Source: Rhyacophila brunnea
Taxonomy: Eukaryota; Arthropoda; Insecta; Trichoptera; Rhyacophilidae
Reading direction: 5' to 3'
Assembly: GCA_022495005.1 (NCBI GenBank)
Contig: JAGYXB010000618.1
Location: 345,576 to 409,575, forward strand
Length of the DNA: 64,000 nucleotides
Below are positions 32,755 to 43,929 of this stretch, piece after piece (positions within the stretch are counted from its first letter, which is position 1; every line of letters starts with the position of its first letter). The position numbers and the translations under genes were made by a program. The notes under the pieces are model-generated. The model had not been told where the DNA came from. It saw only the letters and a list, made by a program, of their open reading frames with translations, and did no database searches.

Positions 32755-34116
32755 TCTCTATATATATAAAAATCTCGTGTCACGATGTTTGTGGTCGAAC
32801 TCCTCCGAAATGGCTCAACCGATTTTTATGAATTTTTTTATGTATATTTTTTAGGTATGAGAATAGGTCAACAAGTATATTTCATATCGCTAGGTGATTA
32901 GGGTATCTCTATCCAGAAAAATTTTCTTTAATTTTTTTGACAATTTTTTTTATTTTATTATTTGGCATAAAAAAATACCTATAACCCCAAATTTTCACCT
33001 TCCTACCCCCACCCTCTCATTTTTTAATCGCGATTTTATTATTTTTGTATGAACAAATTTAACCGTCGTTCGTATTTCAAATAGAACGAAATTATTTATG
33101 TTGTTGAATGACAGATGGCGCTACGTCCGAGAAGAATTCAAGAGAAGCGTCGCGTCATTTTGACATTTCATTCGGCATACCACAACGCAATGCGTGCAAA
33201 ATTTTGTACCATTTATTTTATTTATCTATTTTTATGTGCGTGTATTACAGTGCACAATGCCAGCAAGACGCAAGGGGGGCCATTTGGGCTGACGAACGAA
33301 TAAAGCAACAAACATGCGAAATAGTAGAGCAGAAAGAACAGACGAACAAATCCAACAAGATAACAAAAACGTGCGTGTAAGCATGTCGAAATTGCGTGCA
33401 TCTCAATCACAAGAGGCACGAGCTGAACGAAATCAACAACGACAATTGGAACGGAGCCAAGCGCGCCGGTTCGTAGCTAACACACGCAGAGAAAATGACT
33501 GACAACGCCAACAAGTACATCAAACATTTACATCCGCTTCGTTCCTTCGTCTCGCATTCGAGTACGAGCCAGATATTGAATATTCCGCTCATACAAAAGT
33601 GCTGATTAGTGCTATGGACAAAGAATGTTCCCATTGTCATGCGTTCAAATTCAAACATGAGTCAGCCGGGATGTGTTGCGCATCAGGAAAAGTGCAACTA
33701 CCAGAAATTGAGATACCACCAGAACCATTGAACAACTTGCTCATCGGCACGGTTCCAGATTCAAACCTGTTCCTGAAGTCCATTCGCACATTCAATTCAT
33801 GCTTTATAGGACGCTCTCCAATATCCGCTAATTTTCTGGAAGGGACAAGACGGATATTGCATAAACATTAAACAACTAGATCCTGTCACAGGTAATTCAT
33901 TCATTATGAACATCATTACTCATTTTGAATTGAGAAAATGAATGGTTGATGTTTTTTGTTTTTATCGGCGGTCATCGTCTACAGTGCTCTATTCCTCTTT
34001 CTATCATAGATCCCATCCCCACACACTTACGATACATTCGTTATTTTTTATTTAACAACCAAAATATTCACTAGAAATAATTTATATGGCAGAACAACGT
34101 TTGCCGGGTCAGCTAG
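32755..34116 (+). mobile_element. Helitron copy 1, non-autonomous
   Basis: It begins TCTCTATATATATAAAAATC after an A and ends GCCGGGTCAGCTAG before a T, the Helitron TC...CTAG ends between A and T. It is an internally deleted derivative of 1362 bases. The N-terminal part of a Helitron protein remains, but the Rep (HUH) and helicase domains are gone. Compared with copy 2 (45982-47764) it lacks a further 420 bases. It interrupts an older repeat whose uninterrupted relative lies near 60620-60650. Confidence 0.92.
33257..33870 (+). pseudogene. Helitron protein remnant (copy 1)
   Basis: From ATG at 33257 (MPARRKGGHLG) the frame meets a stop, continues with an arginine/glutamine-rich region (RNSRAERTDEQ), another stop at ND-stop-QRQQ, then FASFLRLAFEYEPDIEYSAH-like sequence. 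Next comes the zinc-knuckle-like CSHCHAFKFKHESAGMCCAS, then IEIPPEPLNNLLIG. It is cut by the internal deletion after RTFNSCF. This part precedes the Rep domain in Helitron helicases and carries no enzymatic motif. Confidence 0.8.
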
Positions 34117-35297
34117 TATATTTATATAATAGACACGTCATAATTCATTGTTTACTCTAAATACATAAATTATAGTCTTACCAACTTTTGGTAGCAACCC
34201 CGCGTATTATAGTAATAGTAAAGTTATGAAATTTATTTTGCTAAGAGTAGATACATTACTGCACTATTGTTAAGTTATTTTTGACATTGACATGAATTAA
34301 AAAACTGGTAAAATAAACCTATATCTAGATTCTAGAGTAAATATTTCACAGTAGCAATATTACGTTGATATTGTAAAACAAACAGATGTGTTTTCACTCG
34401 ACGAGTACGACGTTGTTCAAGATTAATGGTGGCTGGTAAATTATTCATAATGTAAATGACAAAGTGAATTTATAAGGAATGGCTTGTACGCTACTGCGCA
34501 AGGTCGTCAAAGCAAGGTGCCGAATGATAGGATTTTAATATTACTGGCCCTTCCTTGAAAAGATGTAATAAAGAAGTTACTTGTGTCAACATTATCAACA
34601 GGTGGTGACAGAGCTATTTGATATAAAAAACAGAGAAAGTATACTGAATTTTATTCGGTTTTATTTAAGAATTCTCTTATTATTTTTAATATTCATTGGT
34701 AAACAACAGAGAGCTCTTTTTCCGATATTTTCATTTCTTTTATTGACATAACATCTTCTGTACATTATAAACAGTCATTACCTTTTATTTTAGTCGTAAT
34801 AAAAATACTATAAAGTACCTACCTACATATTTGAGGAGCAAACATTCAAAACGTGATTTGTCACACAGATATTGTACTCAAAATGGTTTTTTATTATAAA
34901 ACTGTTTAAGGAAAGAATTTTAAACCTGGTATTTTGTATAATCCAAAATTCGTAGAAGTGGTTCATTTTTTGATTTGAAATTTGGACAAAACACGATTTG
35001 CATGAAACTTGTGGGCAAAACACTATTTGAATGAAAATCAAGGCATTATATTTTTTTATAGGATAAAAGGTTCTTTGAACACTGATTCTGGTTTCCTTTC
35101 ATAGATTTAAATATGGACTATCAGAATTGACATTAAACGGCATTTTTTAAAATGTGTGACAAATCACTTTTTGAATGTTTGCTCCTCATTTATGTAGCAA
35201 CCACTCAGCATTCAATTATTGACACCGTTTAATATGTAAGTTTTGTTGTTAAAACAAAACATTAGAGCAATACTAATTATTAATGTTTCCTCAATCA
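34117..35297. other. Non-coding stretch
   Basis: The first 80 bases continue the repeat interrupted by Helitron copy 1 (ATAGACACGTCATAATTC...). The remainder has no recognised gene. GAGGAGCAAACATTCAAA near 34831 and TTTGAATGTTTGCTCCTC near 35170 form an inverted pair 340 bases apart, with AAACACGATTTGCATGAA repeats between. Confidence 0.45.
34828..35190. repeat. Candidate TIR element
   Basis: GAGGAGCAAACATTCAAAA...GTGATTTGTCACACA on the left is answered by TGTGTGACAAATCACTTTTT...GAATGTTTGCTCCTC on the right, giving inverted ends of about 35 bases. The interior has no protein. Flanks ATATTT(GAG...) and (CTC)ATTTATG give no clear duplication. Confidence 0.6.
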
Positions 35298-35480
35298 TGC
35301 GGCTCTCGTGGTGCAGTGCGTAAGGCGCTGGCCTTCCATCCGAGAGCTCCGGGTTCGTATCCCGGTGAGGTCAAAATATATTTACATAATCTAATATTAT
35401 GTAAATTCCTCAAGCCTGAAAGTTTTGCCACTGTTATTGGGCTTCACAGCCGATTGTGGTGTTTAATAAAGAAACATATA
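35298..35480 (+). mobile_element. SINE-B copy
   Basis: The head is GCGGCTCTCGTGGTGCAGTG (A-box region), GTAAGGCGCTGGCCTTCC and the B box GGGTTCGTATCCC with a perfect T stem. The body contains CAAGCCTGAAAGTTTTGC and ends near AATAAAGAAACA. The 5' GGCTCTC finds no acceptor partner, so it is a SINE and not a tRNA gene. Confidence 0.8.
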
Positions 35481-35484
35481 ATAA

Positions 35485-36235
35485 TTAAAAAAACTAGATC
35501 AGTAGGGTCTGTTTTGATTAGTAATTACGACAATATCTCTTGTAAAACATATACTGCATTACTATAAATAGGAAGGACCATCTATAAATCCTCACTCGAC
35601 TCATCGAGTCCATCACGAGATGTACTTCTATTATCACGAGTTCTTCACTCCGTTATTCCTCTCGAATTAAATTTCTCGTTCATTTAGAATAATTAATCTC
35701 TTGATAATATCGATCTTACTTTATCTAATATTATTATCCGCGATTATAATCCCACGTTTACTTCCTGATAAAAATATTATTTCATTCTTCACCGACGCGA
35801 AACGATCATCAACCTCTAAACATATAAGCAAAACTACAAGTGGTAATCTGTGTGATAAATAATTTAATTACATAACTAAGTCAAAATAGTACATGTCGAC
35901 TAATGGAATTAATATTTTAATATAAGAAATATTCAATAATAACCTTTCTCTCAGTATAATATAATATATATGTAAACTCTGCCAGTACCCTCATCTTGGG
36001 TTATAGCCCCTTTGGATATTAATACGGACCTGCACAATGAACTGCCATCGTAACATACTTTTTACGCTTATTGGTTTCTAGCAAATTGACCACTGTGTAC
36101 AACACAATATAATATCACAAATTATTCATCAATGCACGATAATATTTGTACGTCGTTTGGTGGATTTGTTATTGATTATAATTGTCAAAAATATTCTAAA
36201 TAGATAAAAGCGAAATGTACTATTATGTTCTTGAC
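35485..36235. other. Non-coding stretch
   Basis: Nothing recognised. Confidence 0.4.
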
Positions 36236-36239
36236 TTGA

Positions 36240-36540
36240 CTTCTTAAAACATGAAACGGTGGTGAAATTCTGTCGATCCCAAAGACTAAGGTGGGCTGGA
36301 CACGTTGAGAGAATGCCTGAGCACAGGACGCCAAAATTCATGACCAAGTGGATCCCACAGTAGGAACGGTCTAGGGGTAGACCAAAGAAGAGGTGGGCTG
36401 ACTGTATCGAAGAGGACTGGAGAAAGATGGGGAGGGCTGGAGACTGGAGAGGAGCAGCCAGGGAAAGGAGCGTGTTGAGGACAATTGTAGAGGAGGCCAA
36501 ATCCCGCCCCGGAATGTAGTGCCGAGAAAGAAGAAGACTA
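36240..36540 (+). pseudogene. LINE 3' end, C-terminal fragment
   Basis: The plus strand reads RWAGHVERMPEHRTPKFMTK, WIPQ, stop, ERSRGRPKKRWADCIEEDWR and KMGRAGDWRGAARERS, then IVEEAKSRPGM stop. 'RW.GHV.RM...GRP.KRW.D.IE.D...W...A..R' is the usual C-terminus of I/Jockey/R1-type LINE proteins. AAGAAGAAGA follows. It is GC-rich against its flanks and has one internal stop. The 123-codon ORF on the other strand is its shadow. Confidence 0.85.
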
Positions 36541-36695
36541 TTATGTTCTTATATAGGTACTTATATATTTTATATATTTTTTTTTAAACTTTATAGTCCA
36601 TTTAGTCAACCCACTTTTACCGATATTATAACTTTACATTTAAATGTATCTCCTCAAGAATATGGTGATATACATTTTACAATATATTATAGAAT

Positions 36696-37105
36696 TAGAG
36701 ATTGCAATACCGAATGAAAATACGAATACCGATATTTCGGTATTTCCTATTGATTACCGATACCGGTATTCGTGAAATATATAAGGGATGAAAAAAACAG
36801 AAGTATCTACCAATAAACAAAGATATAAAAAGATCTTTAAAATGTTAAAAGTTTATAGCAAAAATATCTAAATAAGTAGGTAGGTGCATGTAAATCTCTA
36901 AAATTATGTAAAAGAAAGATATGGTAGAAATGTTGATGTTTGTCCTTTCAAATTATTTTATGTTACCTAATTAATATTTTTTCTGTCCACTTTCAATAAA
37001 GATTATAATATCGGTAGGCACTTATCAACTGATTTTTAAAAACGGTATTTTGGTATTGAAAAATACTGGATTACCGGTTTTGAAATACCCGTATTGCAAT
37101 CACTA
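36696..37105 (+). mobile_element. hAT-N MITE (CAATACCG family), copy 2
   Basis: It begins TAGAGATTGCAATACCGAAT and ends with the complement of TAGTGATTGCAATACGGGTA. The flanking octamers TATAGAAT and TGTAGACT agree at six of eight positions. The interior shares CGGTATTTTGGTATTG and CTGATTTTTAAAAACGG with copy 1, in the opposite orientation. No transposase is present. Confidence 0.75.
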
Positions 37106-37109
37106 TGTA

Positions 37110-38485
37110 GACTTCGCGACAATGACTGAAAATTCGATGTCATGAATAATTAACCCACCTGCGGGAATGATACGAGTAATCTAATCGCCAATTCGCAGCA
37201 TTAATATACCAAATTTTCATTATATCATACTGCTGTATGTTGTGTAAATAACCAAGCGGGGGTCGGGAACATAAATGTATACATAAAAGAGCGTATGGTA
37301 TTAGTTCCATAGATCGCTAATAAGATATTTCAACTACGATATAGTCTGAACTTTCTAATGAACTCTCTGAAAATAAGAATCATCAAAAAAAAAATTAAAA
37401 AAAAAATTTAGTGTCACTCGTCACAATCACTGACTATTTTTTATTCTCGATCAATAGTAGTAAGACTATTTTTCAATTATGTTTTAATTCTTATAGCGAT
37501 GAGTTACACAAATATTTATGAATATGATATAGAATCTCCGTAACATTACTGTAGAAAATCAATCTCATGGTCCCATCGAAGAGTTAAAACGATATTCAAT
37601 AGCACATATTATGCTATGTAGGTCATCCTAAAGACCGTTTGGTTGAAAAAATATGGTTTAAGTGTACTAAATAGATTATTATAAAACTTGAAGGTAGGTT
37701 GGGGAGACCTTCTTTCAAGCCCCTACAATTCTGAACCCGAGAGGAACCTAAACTGGGTTAACCAAAAATAGCAACCTTTTCAGTCGATTCAATGAAATTA
37801 TTTTTAATTAAATCACATGACATTTTAATTCAAATACATATCATACTACGCTGAAATAGATTATATTTTATCATTACTATGTATTATATTTTTATATATT
37901 ACTATGCTTAACTAATGAGTTAACGGGAGTGAAATATTCACGTAGCATACAACAATGTAAAGACTATGCCGGATTGGTGGGGTAGATACCTACGCCTACA
38001 TAAAATTCTTTGAAAGTAAGAAAGTACTTGGACAGTCGAGACGTATTTTAAAATTGACAATACTCAATTGTCCACTATAGAACTATAGTCTGGTGAAGGA
38101 CATGATTTGCCAAGGATTAAAAAGCAAAAGAATAATTCATCACTAAATGAACCATAAGTTTATAATGTTCATTGACATATTTTGGTCTCGACTGAATTTT
38201 GTTTTATTAAGCCCCACTTTAGCCATGCACACAATGCCGTTCCAAAAAATTAATAAACACAAAAAAACCATGTCAAACATGAGTATTTCGAATATCGAAC
38301 AAAAGCATATAAAAAATGAAAAGTAATTTTGTCAACCGTAAATTTATTAAATATAAAAAACAGTGGTATATATTGCCAGTTGGATGACAAATGATTACAA
38401 TAGTATAAAATAATTCAAATACACACGTACTGTACATATGTGTTCACATACATCGTATATGCACGACAATTATTTGTTGAACCAT
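37110..38485. other. AT-rich non-coding stretch
   Basis: Nothing recognised. Confidence 0.4.
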
Positions 38486-38488
38486 ACG

Positions 38489-38725
38489 CCCACGGTATCC
38501 GAACGACTTAAGCGTCGGTCTATAATGTCATGGGTCCCATGTTTGAATCGTCTGTCTGGCAAAATTCACATATTGTTTTTCAATTTGTGTTTGAGACAGT
38601 GTATGGATCTAATAGGTTGAGGAAGTGGCTAACGTCAATTTCTCATAAAAACAAAATCTGTTAATACAACCTCTAGCTCCGTGGAGGCCAATATGATCAT
38701 CTAAGGATCGAACATGGTGAAATAG
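38489..38725 (+). mobile_element. SINE-A copy
   Basis: The head CCCACGGTATCCGAACGACT, GTCATGGGTCCCATGTTTGA and body CACATATTGTTTTTCAATTT, CTAATAGGTTGAGGAAGTGG and CATAAAAACAAAATCTGTTA are in the normal order. It ends GGATCGAACATGGTGAAA. It is a complete but mutated copy, and I see no clear target duplication. Confidence 0.8.
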
Positions 38726-38729
38726 AAGT

Positions 38730-39520
38730 ATATTTCAGAAAAAAACGGAATATTGTCACCAATTTTTGATTTTTATTGTTTATAGAAAATTATAAATAAT
38801 TCCTTTCTTCCTTTCTTCTCAGTAAACTTAATGTATTTATACGTGCACTTGTACAATAATACTAATTAATAGTAGCGGGTTTACGGAATTGTGGATTATT
38901 ATTGATGATGGTTGTATGACTGATATGGACCGTTTCGATGCCCCTTTAAATATCCTGATGAACCGATTACGTCATCTGTGTCAATAAAATCGCCGCTGCT
39001 AGTTGGACTCACTATATACCGCAATAAGTGCCGATGAATAGTAAACAAATGGTATTGTGGGAAAGAAAATAAGCGACGATGTTTCAAAAATTGGATATTT
39101 TTCAACAGTTATAATAATTCACGGGGCATTTATTTTTAAATGGCTTTCTTGTGCAAAGTACCAATTACTCGGCTCGAGAAAACAAAATTGAAAATAATTG
39201 CGAAGCACATAATATCGCATTTTGTATCCAACACCGCAGTTAGGCATGGTAATAATATGCTAAATAGGTACCAACCTACCCACATCAAAACGCAAAATTT
39301 CGACGGTGAGATTTTACTCTCAAATTATTAGTGGCTACTGAGATTGAAAAACAGCTTGCGTATGTCTTTACTAATGTTTTAAAACCCGGGATCCCGTTGA
39401 GTTTCTTGATTCCGAATTTTGATCCCAAAATATAGGAATTTATGTGTTTCTTGACAATAATTATATATTTTTGTGAACTAAAGATAAATGACTTGACCAA
39501 AGTAATTATTGATTCTATAT
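38730..39520. other. Non-coding stretch
   Basis: Nothing recognised. The ORFs at 38899-39527 lack any motif I know. Confidence 0.4.
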
Positions 39521-39524
39521 ACTG

Positions 39525-39710
39525 CAATCATTCAAGGAAAGATCAATGGGGATCAAAGCGTGGCAGAGGACGGCGCCGCATTTCGTGGCTTAAGAACCTC
39601 CGTGATTGGTACGAGTGCAGCTCCACCAAACTGTTCTGGGTAGCAGACGACAAAGATAAGATCGCCTTGATGGTGGCTGACCTCCGCTAGGGGATGGCAC
39701 AATAAGAAGA
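39525..39710 (+). pseudogene. LINE 3' end, C-terminal fragment
   Basis: The plus strand reads RGRGRRRISWLKNLRDWYEC, SSTKLFWVADDKDKIALMVA and DLR stop. 'RGRRR.SWL.NL..W.......LF.....K..IA.M...LR' is a LINE C-terminal tail known from many insect genomes. AATAAGAAGAA follows the stop. It is 5'-truncated just before this block. Confidence 0.8.
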
Positions 39711-39714
39711 ATAT

Positions 39715-40930
39715 ACTGCAACCAGAGTATAATAGAGCAAGAACAAGGTCCTCGGTTCAACGCCACTTTTCGTATCTTTTACCGTGTGAGATCTACTGTA
39801 AATTATTTGTTAAATAAAATTATGTATTTGTTGTTTATATTATTATCCCTGCTGAATACTCAAAATATTCAGTTTATTAATAAATAAAAATAGATTTCAT
39901 AAATATACTAGGTTTATTACGGACACAATATTATTTTATCATACAATTTGGAAATATAAACACAGTATTATATAACACTGCTTATTTTATTTACAACCAT
40001 CCCGACTACAGTATTTGCATGTAAAAATACATAAATCAACTACACATTTTATACGATTTTCGTATTTTTATCGATTTTGGTAGAGTATACAATATATTTA
40101 TTGTATGTCTGTTTATTTAGAGATTAAGTCAAAACAATCCATTAATTTTACGTGATATACGAGAAACGGTAGCTTTAAACTTGGATTCTTCTACACTCAC
40201 TACAGCAATTTCACTAAAACAGTAACACTGTTTTTTTACTTTGAAGGGCAGTAGAGCGCTTAAACATTTTATAGTATCGATCGCTTATTTTGATTTAAAT
40301 TAATGTATTCTTCATATGTATGACAAATTTACGTCACAATACTTTTTGAGAATAAATACGAGACAGTTATAATTATTAATATATTTTTATTTTCTCTTCT
40401 CATTTTTATTGCCTCATTACTGATGTTGTTAATCACTAATATTGCATCATAAATTCAATGAGTTTCGACAGTACTTGAAATAGAAAAGTTTATGATCCGA
40501 CACGCTCGATAATTTTCCGAAATATTAGAGTGTGCGGGGTTTTTTATATATACCTTATATACCTACTATAGACAGACACATACAATAACACTCATTAAAC
40601 ATCTGATACGCACTACTACTAAAGATTTGGGCAGACTACGTTTATTAGCGCCGCAGACGTAAAAACCAATTTATACGAAATACCTATGCTGTCAAAAATT
40701 AAATTATTATTTTCCCTTATTTTATCTGCCGTATATGAGCAGTACATAGTTTCTTCCACCCCCGCAAGATTTCACTGTTTTATATTTTACATATACTGTA
40801 GTATTTACGATCATTTAATCATATCAATTAGTAATATTATACAATATCCTTTGTTAATGGGGAATTTATACAACCGTTTGTGGAGTTTCACGCATGCTAT
40901 GGCATCACTGTATATACTGTTCAATATGTT
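39715..40930. other. AT-rich non-coding stretch
   Basis: Nothing recognised. The 83-codon ORF at 40686-40937 only runs into the LINE fragment by chance. Confidence 0.4.
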
Positions 40931-40932
40931 TA

Positions 40933-41820
40933 TGTAGCGTCTGGAAATTCCTTGGTCCGGCAAGGTGATACCATTTCACCTAAACTATTCACCGCTACTC
41001 TTGAAGACTTATTTAGGAAATTTGATTGGAAGGAAAAAGGTGTTCCAATAAATGGGGATAATATTGTTATACTCTCACAAGACCCGACAGACCTCCAAGG
41101 TAGAATGCAAGAACTCGCGGATGTCAGTCAAACGGTCGGTCTAAAGATAAATGTCTCAAAGACAAAAGTTATGAGGAACTGTTTTTCGGACCCTGCGAGT
41201 ATCTGTATTTCTGGCACCCAACTCGAGCAAGTCAGCAGCTACGTATATCTCGGACAGCAGGTGTCCAAAGACGGAAGCATGCACGATAAAATTGCTCGAA
41301 GAACAAAACTGGGATGGAGTGCTTTCGGACGTCTGAATAGTATCTTCAAGAGTGACCTACCATTATGTCTTAAGCGTAGGGTGTTCAACCAATGTGTGCT
41401 ACCTGTGCTCACGTATGGCTGCGAGACGTGGACCCTCAACACGAGAGATGTCCAAAGGCTAAGAGTCACAGCGAGGCATGGAGAGGTGCATGTTGGGCAT
41501 CACGCGAAAGGACCGTAAGAGAAACGAATGGGTTAGGAAGCAGACAAGAGTACGCGATGTAATAGACGCTGCCAAACAGCTGAAATGGAGATGGGCGGGG
41601 CACATTGCTCGCCGAAAGGACGGCCGCTGGACAAATGCTGTCATCCAGTGGTACCCAAGGGGTACGAAACGGCCACAGGGTCGCCCTAAAAGCCGCTGGA
41701 TTGACGAACTGGTAAAGTTCAGCGGAAATACGTGGCAGCGAACGACACAGGACCGAGAGAGTTGGAGAAAGCTTGGGGAGGCCTTCATCCAGCAGTGGAT
41801 TGACCCCGGCTGATGATGAT
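40933..41820 (+). pseudogene. RTE-type LINE, reverse transcriptase fragment
   Basis: It joins the RT domain at LVRQGDTISPKLFTATLEDL (fingers/palm). The catalytic FADD segment is missing: GVPINGDNIVILSQ shows that about ten residues, including LRFADD, were removed in frame. Next come ELADVSQTVGLKINVSKTKV, YVYLGQQVSKDGSMHDKIAR and YGCETWTL. A one-base shift near 41475 changes frame to MERCMLGITRKDRKRNEWVR, WAGHIARRKDGRWTNAVIQW, GRPKSRWIDELVKFSGNTWQ and QQWIDPG stop at about 41811. A 5'-truncated, inactive copy. The fragment at 10503-10890 is a relative. Confidence 0.92.
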
Positions 41821-42060
41821 ACAATATCCACAGACATTGAAGATGTTGGAAGATGAATCCTCGAATACTAAACACAAATCCTGTAGAATAGAGTAGAATA
41901 ATACAAAATTCTTGTTATCCAGAATTTATGTTATATTATGATTTCCAAAAAAACTTTGTAACAAAACAACACAAAATTTTATTATTGTTTCCAAAAATAA
42001 GTGTGTACGTAAAAATTTAAAAAATGTAAAACGTCATGTACTTAATGCTTTTCATAATAA

Positions 42061-42135
42061 TTCCCGAACCAGAGCGCTATATTAAATTTATATAGCTGCG
42101 CTCCGGTATGTCCCGATTCATTTCGAGCGCTGAGT
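42061..42135. repeat. hAT-like MITE fragment
   Basis: GCTCCGG followed by TTCATTTCGAGCGCTG matches the right end of the MITE at 6470-6688. GAACCAGAGCGCTATATT to its left is partly the inverted partner. It may be a collapsed or truncated copy. Confidence 0.5.
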
Positions 42136-42139
42136 TTCA

Positions 42140-43380
42140 AGAGAACATAATATAGTAGAATTCCCGTTCCTTTCTACACCACATTATTTTAACTTGTGAC
42201 GTTGTTACAACTACTACTAATACAAATACTTTACTTTACTTGGGGCAGTAAAGATAAAGTAGGAGGAAGAGCATACGGTTATATCCCAAAAACCAAATAA
42301 ATATATTGATTGAAATAACCAGTTAACAAGATTTGAACCGGGGGCTACGGAACAGGTAGGAAGCATAATAATCTCTACAACTCTTCAAAACAATAGTAAA
42401 GTTATTTTCATAACAAGCATGGTATGAATAAACCAATATAAATAATTGTTTCGAATTATAATAATTAAATTATCACTTAACAACTCTATTCTCACCCTTG
42501 GGAAATTAAAATCCAATGAATATTTTATCGCAGCTCGAAAACAGAAACATAAAATTACAATACAAATTTTTCTTAGTCAATAAAAAATCAGGTAATGATA
42601 TTGCGTATTTTTACAGTCCATTCTTGCCGACAAATCGTCACCCTGGATCTAGCCTATAATAGCGCCTGTTTAGGTGCAAAGATTTACTACCACCAATAGC
42701 GTGTAAATTAAACTATCGCAACAATAACTGTTTACACACAGAAATTCTGATTGTAGAGTGAATTTTATTTTTCAATTGTCAGCTAGACGTGTATGTTGTG
42801 TCCTCGAGTGTGTTTACATTATTTTCATTTGGTCGCAACAATACGCAAGTATTGCTAATGGTTAATACATGCATGCATAAATGAAATATGTTGGCTGTGA
42901 GTTAATTAAATTTGAAGATTGACTCAAAATATTTATAATGTTTGTATCAGAATCCGTTTCGTTTCATTCCGTTTCAGAATCACTTAATAAACTTATTGAA
43001 GAGTGGCCACCACATTTTTGATTAACTGATATTATTTCAAGACTTTTCGGTAAGCTAGAAACTTTGTGATGAAATGTACATATACATATTTACCAAATAA
43101 TAATATTAGAAGCGGTACGGTCTGCAACCGTGACTTAAATCTCAGTAAGTAACTAGTCAATAAAAGTCTTTGTATGTATGTGATTCTATATTACCCACCT
43201 TGTTATAGGTACCTATAAACTTATATTACAAAAGATATGTATGAGAAAAGCTCTCCTTGAATCACAGGCCAAGAAGTTCGAAACTTTTAAAGTTACAAGG
43301 GCTTGTATTGACATACACTATTTCACTGGTTCTCCATTTTTTTTTAAACCTAATGCTTTTTTATTATAGCCGAGTAACTC
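42140..43380. other. Non-coding stretch
   Basis: Nothing firm. Near 42330, GATTTGAACCGGGGG resembles a reversed tRNA B box, but no A box or body supports it. Confidence 0.4.
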
Positions 43381-43384
43381 CCCC

Positions 43385-43440
43385 TCCCTCTGCCTTACAA
43401 AAATCTGTTAATACAACCTCCACTCTGTAGTGGCCAATAT
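43385..43440 (+). repeat. SINE-A 3' fragment
   Basis: AAAATCTGTTAATACAACCT, CCACTCTGTAGTGGCC and AATATAACG come from the 3' part of the SINE-A body. Confidence 0.6.
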
Positions 43441-43585
43441 AACGTACATAATAAAAAAGCTTCTACATCTGTCTTATCAGATTTTTTCTCATTTTGTCTA
43501 TGGTTATAGTTTCTTTTTTTTCATTTGGTCCGTCAATCATCCTATTTTTAGATATTTTATTAGTCTATGTTTTTTGTCAAACCTG

Positions 43586-43926
43586 AGCCTGGTAGCACAT
43601 ATAAAATCGTCTCGACTGCGACATGACCATAAATAACAGCCCGCAATGTCGCAAGTCATCCGCTCACACCGGCATTATCATTCCTAGATAGTGACATCAC
43701 GCGGCTAACCCAAACGAATAACTGACCGCGAAGGTCACCATGAGGCATCTTCCGATGCAATATTTTGCTTTTCAACATGTCTAGTGAAATTTGTTACGCG
43801 CGACAAGCAGAATGATATGAGCAGTGCGGCATTACATTAACTTACGTGTTTTGTGAATGACAACAAAACCACATCGACTGATTCGTCGTGTTTCAGTCGA
43901 GACGAGTTTGTATGGACGACCAGGCT
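43586..43926. mobile_element. GC-rich TIR element, 341 bp
   Basis: AGCCTGGTAGCACATATAAA...TCGTCTCGACTG is answered on the right by CAGTCGAGACGAGTTTGTAT...CCAGGCT. The inverted ends are about 34 bases with several mismatches. The interior is unusually GC-balanced for this window (for example TGACATCACGCGGCTAACCC) and has no protein. I do not see a clear target duplication and cannot name the superfamily. Confidence 0.7.
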
Positions 43927-43929
43927 TAC

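Noticed and set aside
35298..35372. Possible functional tRNA gene
   Set aside because: The A and B boxes and T stem are good, but the 5' GGCTCTC has no complementary 3' acceptor strand at the right distance, and the same head with a shared body occurs at 13945-14112. It is a SINE head.
36129..36500. 123-codon minus-strand ORF
   Set aside because: Antisense of the LINE tail (RWAGHVERM...GRPKKRW) on the plus strand.
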